From positions 62,001 to 126,000 of the forward strand of contig JAQVWY010000001.1 in the NCBI GenBank assembly GCA_028709465.1: DNA of 64,000 nt. Reading direction: 5' to 3'. How positions within the stretch are numbered: position 1 is the stretch's first letter; each line of letters opens with the position of its first letter. This document shows positions 57,610 to 64,000 of the stretch, one piece after another. The position numbers and the translations under genes are program-made. The notes beneath the pieces were generated by a model. That model had not been told where the DNA came from. It made no database searches and saw only the letters and a list, made by a program, of their open reading frames with translations. This DNA comes from Tissierellia bacterium (GTDB lineage Bacteria > Bacillota > Clostridia > Tissierellales > Sedimentibacteraceae).

Positions 57610-57940
57610 TTAACTAAATTTATCTTCATCCATAAAATCTCTAGTGGCATACCCAAAAACATTACATAACATCATTTTCTCAATATTTTTTGAAACCCTA
57701 ATCTCTGGAAAATCCTTTCCCATATCTCCTAATTTTATTTCCACAACTTCATTATCTAGCATATGAACAAATATTTTATAACCCTTTATCAACCAATAAG
57801 TGCTACATACGTGGGATTGTGTTGTATCAACTCTTTTACAATTATTATTTAAAGCTATTTCTGTAGCATTTAATGTTTATTAACAAATCATTTTTATTAG
57901 GATAATTTTCACCCATCCATATATGTAGTTCTTTATTCAT
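57610..57940 (-). pseudogene. frameshifted hypothetical gene
   Basis: MNKELHIWMGENYPNKNDLLIN then other frame NATEIALNNNCKRVDTTQSHVCSTYWLIKGYKIFVHM... Confidence 0.6.
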
Positions 57941-57967
57941 GCTTTTATACTCTCCTTTTTATTTAAA

Positions 57968-58189
57968 TTAATAACTATTATACGTATATCTAATACATGG
58001 TTGCATTTCTTCATCTTTTATTTTCCATACTGAACCATCAACGGGATTAATGAATAATTGTAATTCTACTATTTCTGAGACTATTAATGATTTATTAGAA
58101 ATTTCGTCATATATATTTGAATTATTAATCAGTATGTCTTCATTGTCGCTATATCCATCATTATCATATTTCATTTTTATTACCTCCAA
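57968..58189 (-). CDS. hypothetical protein
   Basis: ORF. Confidence 0.5.
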   Translation of the reverse strand: MEVIKMKYDNDGYSDNEDILINNSNIYDEISNKSLIVSEIVELQLFINPVDGSVWKIKDEEMQPCIRYTYNSY

Positions 58190-58484
58190 ACATTTCTTTG
58201 ATATTAATATCCTTTTACAACATATTCTTGTAACTCTTTCCTAGTTGCTTCTATATTTCCTTTATTTCTGCAATAACAAATAAAAACTCTTTCATAATCA
58301 ATAGGTACATTTTCAGCTAATTTTAATACTTCTTTTTTATTAATTTTCATATTATTTCTCCTTCCAAACATTATTTCATCACAAATTACTAATTATCCTT
58401 TCTATTTCTTCTTTTAACATTATTCTTTTTTCTTTTGGCAATATATTTGAATTATCTTCAACCAAATCATCAATCATAATATAT

Positions 58485-58688
58485 TTAACACTTGAAAATT
58501 GAGGATATTTTTTTATACCACTCTCTATCTGATAATATTTCTACATCTACCTTAATGTCATTATAAAAAGCATAATAAACATTCATATAATATTTTAATT
58601 TATCTTTTGCCCATTCTTTGTTTTTACATCTTTCAAAACAAAAGAAGAATGGTTTATTATCTTTTTCTGCTTTTATATAGTAATACAT
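58485..58688 (-). CDS. hypothetical protein
   Basis: ORF with RBS. Confidence 0.5.
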   Translation of the reverse strand: MYYYIKAEKDNKPFFFCFERCKNKEWAKDKLKYYMNVYYAFYNDIKVDVEILSDREWYKKISSIFKC

Positions 58689-58712
58689 ATTAATCTCCTT
58701 TCAACATCGAAT

Positions 58713-59132
58713 TCACCTTTTATCTAAATATTTATCTTCTAAATATTTATCTATTCCGCTTACTTTTACTATTTCAATTTGTGTATATCCTCTTGAGCCA
58801 AATTTAAATATATGATTATCTTCTTTGGTCACTATATAAATCTTAACAGCATTACAAAATGTAACTTTGTTTTTACTAAACCAATATTCAGGATATCCAT
58901 TTTTCTCTATATACTCATCAATGTTTTTCAAATATCTTTTATATGCTCTATTTATTATGTCATAAGGAATATTGTAAGAGAGTAATCTACTATATTTCTT
59001 ATATACTAGAAGTTGGTCTTTTGTAAAAATCCTTCTCATTTCTAATCTAGCTTTTTTATTATATTTATTTTTCATATAAACCTCCTTTCCAAATGTCAAG
59101 CAATTCCACATTCCAATCAAACTTAACTCCAA
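58713..59132 (-). CDS. hypothetical protein; likely internal start at MKNKYNKK
   Basis: ORF with internal RBS. Confidence 0.55.
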   Translation of the reverse strand: MELSLIGMWNCLTFGKEVYMKNKYNKKARLEMRRIFTKDQLLVYKKYSRLLSYNIPYDIINRAYKRYLKNIDEYIEKNGYPEYWFSKNKVTFCNAVKIYIVTKEDNHIFKFGSRGYTQIEIVKVSGIDKYLEDKYLDKR

Positions 59133-59407
59133 TATCCTAATGTTATACCTTTACAAGTCTCTCCCCATTCCTTCTGTAACTGCTCATAATATGCTTTTTC
59201 TTCTGGAGTTTTTGCTTTATTCTTTAATCTCTCAAGCATTCTAGCAAACTCCAACCCTGTTTTTGATGTTCCTCTACCTATTAAAAGGTTTCTATTAGGA
59301 AAGGTTAAACAATAACTAATAAACTCATTACTATACAATTTGTCTAATAAACATAGATAAAGTTTTTGATACCATTTTAACGGAATTCCCATATAATCAG
59401 ATTTCAT
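59123..59407 (-). CDS. hypothetical protein
   Basis: ORF with RBS. Confidence 0.55.
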   Translation of the reverse strand: MKSDYMGIPLKWYQKLYLCLLDKLYSNEFISYCLTFPNRNLLIGRGTSKTGLEFARMLERLKNKAKTPEEKAYYEQLQKEWGETCKGITLGYWS

Positions 59408-59443
59408 TATTACTCCTTTCTAAATGTGTAGAAAACACATATT

Positions 59444-59836
59444 TCATGCAATTTTTCTTATACAATTTTTGATGGTTTTATTTATATCCTCTATATAACC
59501 ATCTTCTTCATCTTCTATTTCTTCTTCATTATAAAACCAACTCATATCATAAATGTGTCCTTTATATTTATTATAATAAGACTGATTTACAAAACCATAT
59601 TCATAGTCTCCAAATTGGTCTATTGTTAAATCAACTATCTTATCATTAATTTTATTCCAATAATGTTCACAATGTTCAAAACATCCTTCATATATTTCTG
59701 ATTTAATCTTAAATTCATCTAGTACATTTTTAAATATAATAGAAGCTTCATGACAACACGACATGGGAAAATCAGAATATTTTTCTTTTAAGATATTTCT
59801 TACCATATTTATAATACAAAATATTTTATTGTTCAT
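59444..59836 (-). CDS. transglutaminase-like (Cys-His-Asp) hypothetical protein
   Basis: MSCCHEASIIFKNVL...EHCEHYWNKINDKIVDLTIDQFG. Confidence 0.5.
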   Translation of the reverse strand: MNNKIFCIINMVRNILKEKYSDFPMSCCHEASIIFKNVLDEFKIKSEIYEGCFEHCEHYWNKINDKIVDLTIDQFGDYEYGFVNQSYYNKYKGHIYDMSWFYNEEEIEDEEDGYIEDINKTIKNCIRKIA

Positions 59837-60015
59837 AATATCTCCTTATATTACGCTTCCATATATTTATATACAATTTGAACATCTTCCTCAGAAACAA
59901 AATCTTTTACTATTTCTATTTTCTCTTCTTTTGTTCTACTATAAAATCTAGGATATTCTTGTAAAATTAAAGACTGAATTTTATCAATTGGACATTTAAC
60001 ATTCTTTAACAAATA

Positions 60016-60064
60016 TTTTCACCCTCCTACACTCTTACTCTCCCAATGGCTTAATTTTCAAATT
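60016..60064 (-). repeat. dispersed repeat copy C
   Basis: Minus strand TTTGAAAATTAAGCCATTGGGAGAGTAAGAGTGTAGGAGGGTGAAAA. Confidence 0.65.
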
Positions 60065-60083
60065 TGACCACCAAATCGCTGTT

Positions 60084-60320
60084 TTATTTTACTTTTGTTG
60101 TATCAATAAATATAAAATCCCCTTGTATATTAACATCCGTTACAACTCTTTTAAATCCATCTAACCAATTAATTTCTTTTCCTATATATTTTTTCCATGT
60201 TTTATATAATACTTCTATAGAATAAAAATTATTACTTCTATCTGTATAATTACCTTTAATAGAAAAAATAATATTTGTATCATCTATTGGAATATTTACA
60301 TTTTCTTTCATTATATTCAT
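60084..60320 (-). CDS. hypothetical protein
   Basis: ORF. Confidence 0.5.
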   Translation of the reverse strand: MNIMKENVNIPIDDTNIIFSIKGNYTDRSNNFYSIEVLYKTWKKYIGKEINWLDGFKRVVTDVNIQGDFIFIDTTKVK

Positions 60321-60537
60321 CCTTTCACACCAATTCCATGTTTGCTGGTTATTTTACTTTAATCTAAACCAAGCATTAAAATAATTTATCTTACCCATAT
60401 CAACAGGCACATCATTCCATGTTACTCCTTCGTCAATACTATATTCCACAGAACAACAATCATCCATATGTTGTCTATAAATGATATAACAACCACCTTT
60501 ATAAATCTTGTCTTTTTCCATTTTTTCCTCTCTTTAT

Positions 60538-60720
60538 CTAAATATTAAAGTTAAAATTACATGAGATTATTAACTCGCATGTTTTACAAGAATTAATAAC
60601 ATATCTCTGATTATCACTATTTTTTAATTGAATCACTCTACCAAATCCATCTAATGTAAAAATATTATTTTTATCACCATAATATTCAATATCTTCTCCG
60701 CAATTAGGGCAAGCTATCAT
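60538..60720 (-). CDS. zinc-binding small protein
   Basis: ACPNCGED...CKTCELI. Confidence 0.5.
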   Translation of the reverse strand: MIACPNCGEDIEYYGDKNNIFTLDGFGRVIQLKNSDNQRYVINSCKTCELIISCNFNFNI

Positions 60721-60762
60721 AATTTATTCCTCCTTAACTTTCAAATCAACTACACGATTGAT

Positions 60763-61077
60763 TTACTTTTTTATAACCCAATATGGTCTATTTATTATCA
60801 ATAGCTTAACAACTTTTTCAAATCTATTATATGCTAAATCAATTATCACTGTTTTAAAATCTCTAATATTCCATATGCATTCATTTTTATGTTCTATGAA
60901 AAACTTATAAAAATTAGAGTTCTTATTTAAATCACCATTTCCATTCTGGTATTCAAATATTTCATTACAAAATGTTAATAATTCCTCATCTGTCAATTTG
61001 TTTATTTCGTTGTAATTATTCATATCTATACTCCTTATAATTTCACATGGAATGTTCATTTTATACACAATTATCAA
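60763..61077 (-). CDS. hypothetical protein
   Basis: ORF; likely start at MNNYNEINK. Confidence 0.5.
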   Translation of the reverse strand: MIIVYKMNIPCEIIRSIDMNNYNEINKLTDEELLTFCNEIFEYQNGNGDLNKNSNFYKFFIEHKNECIWNIRDFKTVIIDLAYNRFEKVVKLLIINRPYWVIKK

Positions 61078-63316
61078 CTAGTTCTTCAGCAATACCCTTT
61101 ACTGGTTCTTTCCAATGTTTTTCACGTTTATATTCCAATGCTTCACCAACTTCGCTTTCGAGATAGTTAATCTTTTTTACTATTTCTGGTTGAATTCTTT
61201 CAATTTCTTCTTTTACCTTTTCATTAAAATTATTATCTCTAAGAATTTCGTTCATAATTTTTCTTTTTATTAATTCATTCGTGTCTTCGGTTAGCTGTAC
61301 GCTCATAATATATCTATCAGGTATAACCTTACCATTATCATATTTAGCTATTTTTTCTTCTATCCATTCTAAAAATTGTGGAGTAGTCATTGCATTCAAT
61401 TCTATACGGTTTTCTTGTAACCAATTATCATAATCTACATCATCATATCCACTGTAGTATCGTTCCCTTACATATTTAGCTACACCTTTCCTTGATTTAC
61501 TTTCAACACTTTCTATCTCCAACTCCATATCAATAGCTTCCCAAGGATTTAATCCTAAATCAATGACTTTAACTTTCCTTGCTCTTCTTGTTATGGTTGC
61601 TTCTTGTAAAGTTTCATAAATCATTGTTCCTGCCGCATCAGAATCGTGAATACAGAAAAATAATATTTCCTCCTCTGTTTCACCTAATAAATCAAATAAA
61701 TCTTTAACTGCTCTACTTGCATAACCTTTAGAACTTAATAATGCACAATCAAATCTTTCAGGAAATTTTGCATCTTTTAATATAGGAAAGAAACCTTCTT
61801 TTTCACAATATAGTATTTTATTAAAAGTCCATTCAGGTCTTTCATAATTTTGTACTGCAATAGTACCTAAAGGTATTTCGGTTCCTAAATGTGGATGATA
61901 CAAAGTACCTCTGGGGTCACGATATAAATTATTAATTTCACCATATTCATTTTCGTATTCAGTTAGCAATCTACAAAAATAAGTATACTCTGGTTGTTTA
62001 TCTAATGCTCTCATTACATAAGGTCTTATAGCATAGTATAATTGACGTTGACTAAATTTGTATTGACCATAACCTCCTGCTTTATTTATGGATTCTTCCA
62101 TGTGATTAAAAACAATATCTCTTTCATTTCTTGAACTAACTTCAGTCTCAGCCATATATGCTTTCTTAGCTTTTGATTTTGAAGCATTTAGGCATTTTTG
62201 TATTGTTTCATTCATTTGATGAAAATCAGGACTTTTTCCATCTGAAGTTATAGGCATATATGGAGTCATAATATTGACTACCATTTGAGATTCTTTTAAT
62301 TTAACATCAATATTTAAACCAAGCCTAAATAATTTCATTGTACCTTTATCATACCAAGCACTATATTCTCCTGTGATTGGAGTTTTGTTAACATAAATAC
62401 ACTGATTATATTCCTTTTGAATTCTTAACCATGTCTCTACAATATAAGGTATTCTTGCATGATACATTCCCTTTGCAGACTTAACAATGAATTCATCATA
62501 TTTTTTAGCGTATTCTCCCAATCCACTATAATTATCATTAATACATCCGATTTTCTTTATATTAACCTTTTTACTATAACTTCTTAACATGCCTAATATA
62601 TGTTCTGAAGCTTCAAAATCCATTTCATTTGTTTTTAAAGTAGGATTGTCTATAAGTTCTTTTACTTTATTTTTATTTATACCTTCAAATAATAATAAAA
62701 AATCTTTAATATTTCCCATATATGAATTTAATAACTCAAAGAAAGATTCTGAAGTATACCAAAATGCTGAAGTTTTACAAGTATGTGATTCTCCCTTTGA
62801 CATTAATATTGCATTATTACCCCATGTCAAATCTTTTTCAGTAATATTATATATACTTCTACCCAAAGAAACATTAAATTTTGTACCTCTTGTAATATTT
62901 GATTCACCAACAACTTCAATTTTACAAGAACCATCATTTAAAAATACTATATTATATTTATTACCTTTTGTTTCAACAATTAAATTCCCATTAGTTGATA
63001 TAATAGCACCTATAACTACTCTCAACCCATTACCTAAAGCTCCTCTTGTTGGTAGTCTTAATAATTTTGATGTTATCATAGGTCTATTAATACTAAATAA
63101 ATCTTCCATTAAAGATTCTTCTAACCCCTCACCAAAATCTCTTACAGAAAACCCATTAGAATCAGGAAGTAATTTTAATTCACATTCCGAGACATCTAAT
63201 GCATTATCCACTAATTCTTTTATAATTAATTTTGGAATTTGATTTCTATTTACTCCTGCCTTTTGACAAAGGGTATCTATATTTCTAAACAACTTCCAAT
63301 CTTCTCTTTCAAACAT
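61061..63316 (-). CDS. fused type IIB topoisomerase: Top6B-like GHKL ATPase plus Top6A/Spo11-like domain (Topo VIII-like)
   Basis: KELVDNALDVSE, VRDFGEGL, TRGALGNGLRVV; FSQRQLYYAIRPY, LYCEKEGFFPIL, FFCIHDSDAAGTMIYETL. Confidence 0.85.
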   Translation of the reverse strand: MFEREDWKLFRNIDTLCQKAGVNRNQIPKLIIKELVDNALDVSECELKLLPDSNGFSVRDFGEGLEESLMEDLFSINRPMITSKLLRLPTRGALGNGLRVVIGAIISTNGNLIVETKGNKYNIVFLNDGSCKIEVVGESNITRGTKFNVSLGRSIYNITEKDLTWGNNAILMSKGESHTCKTSAFWYTSESFFELLNSYMGNIKDFLLLFEGINKNKVKELIDNPTLKTNEMDFEASEHILGMLRSYSKKVNIKKIGCINDNYSGLGEYAKKYDEFIVKSAKGMYHARIPYIVETWLRIQKEYNQCIYVNKTPITGEYSAWYDKGTMKLFRLGLNIDVKLKESQMVVNIMTPYMPITSDGKSPDFHQMNETIQKCLNASKSKAKKAYMAETEVSSRNERDIVFNHMEESINKAGGYGQYKFSQRQLYYAIRPYVMRALDKQPEYTYFCRLLTEYENEYGEINNLYRDPRGTLYHPHLGTEIPLGTIAVQNYERPEWTFNKILYCEKEGFFPILKDAKFPERFDCALLSSKGYASRAVKDLFDLLGETEEEILFFCIHDSDAAGTMIYETLQEATITRRARKVKVIDLGLNPWEAIDMELEIESVESKSRKGVAKYVRERYYSGYDDVDYDNWLQENRIELNAMTTPQFLEWIEEKIAKYDNGKVIPDRYIMSVQLTEDTNELIKRKIMNEILRDNNFNEKVKEEIERIQPEIVKKINYLESEVGEALEYKREKHWKEPVKGIAEELVDNCV

Positions 63317-63467
63317 TTTATACCATCTCCCTATTTTGATTATATTATATTTTTAATACTAATATCAATGATTTCAACTTCCGACTATTTTATTTATAAA
63401 TTTATTATTCCTATGTATAAATATGGAGAGAAAAAATATCTCCATCAAACTCGTATTTGCTCTATAA

Positions 63468-63746
63468 TTATATTTCATAAACCTTAATTTCATTTTGACT
63501 TTCGTTTGCTGGACATTGAATAGTAATAATTAATTCTACATCCATTTTTTCTTCCATGCCCTTAAATGTAGCAATCATATCTCTTGTTGTATTAACTTCT
63601 AAAACAATATACTTCAATAATTTCTTATTTACCTTAACTCCAAAAGGCTCATCCATTTGAGTATAATCATATAAAAATTTTGTAATATCTAATAGATTTT
63701 TAACACTATAACAGCTTCCATAATCAGCTAAACTATAAATACCCAC
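63468..63746 (-). CDS. hypothetical protein
   Basis: ORF. Confidence 0.5.
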   Translation of the reverse strand: MGIYSLADYGSCYSVKNLLDITKFLYDYTQMDEPFGVKVNKKLLKYIVLEVNTTRDMIATFKGMEEKMDVELIITIQCPANESQNEIKVYEI

Positions 63747-63925
63747 TGTAATTGTAGTATTTTTTCTTTTATTGTATTTTGTTCAATTTTATCTATTTTT
63801 TCTGATAGCAATTTTACTTTATTATTTAAAGCATCAAAATTTTGTTTAAATGATTGACTAATTTGTTTTAAATTTTCTTCGTTTGTTTTTGTAGCCAAAT
63901 ATAAATTCTTTTGCGTTGGAATCAT
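63728..63925 (-). CDS. hypothetical coiled-coil protein
   Basis: ORF near the window edge. Confidence 0.4.
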   Translation of the reverse strand: MIPTQKNLYLATKTNEENLKQISQSFKQNFDALNNKVKLLSEKIDKIEQNTIKEKILQLQWVFIV

Positions 63926-64000
63926 AAGCTCAATTGTTGTAAATATATTTTCAAAATATTCAGGATAGTATATAGATTTAATTTCGTCAGATTTAATTTG

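Noticed and set aside
62589-63242. 217-aa plus-strand ORF
   Set aside because: Antisense to the topoisomerase coding region; low-complexity translation without RBS.
1-64000. tRNA or rRNA genes
   Set aside because: No convincing T-arm GGTTCGANTCC or clover-leaf seen on either strand by eye; needs tRNAscan-SE to be certain.

Overview
AT-rich 64 kb window, almost all coding on the minus strand. It looks like part of a large dsDNA phage or phage-plasmid genome from a low-GC Firmicute/Clostridia-type host (inference from gene content and composition). It holds a replication and nucleotide-metabolism block: ThyX-like protein, dUTPase, class II RNR, sigma-like factor, RNase HI, RecD-like helicase, DnaE-type polymerase, RecJ-like DHH protein, primase, DnaB-like helicase, RecA/Sak4-like ATPase, OB-fold-like protein, dNMP kinase, NAD+ ligase and a fused Top6B/Top6A-like topoisomerase. 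Many small unknown genes accompany it. Most notable: (1) a TnpB/Cas12-like RuvC nuclease directly downstream of a co-oriented CRISPR-like mini-array (32-bp repeats, 33-39 bp spacers, repeats decaying away from a structured leader); (2) a polymerase gene carrying an RF2-like CUU-UGA-C +1 frameshift, an intein and a group I intron with a LAGLIDADG ORF; (3) a WGR-PARP protein; (4) a plus-strand sRNA candidate at 55115-55190 with its own promoter and terminator; (5) a methyltransferase split by an HNH gene; (6) an acyl-carrier-protein fusion. All calls come from reading the sequence; no searches were run. Several homopolymer-associated frameshifts suggest either gene decay or sequence indels, and this tempers some claims.
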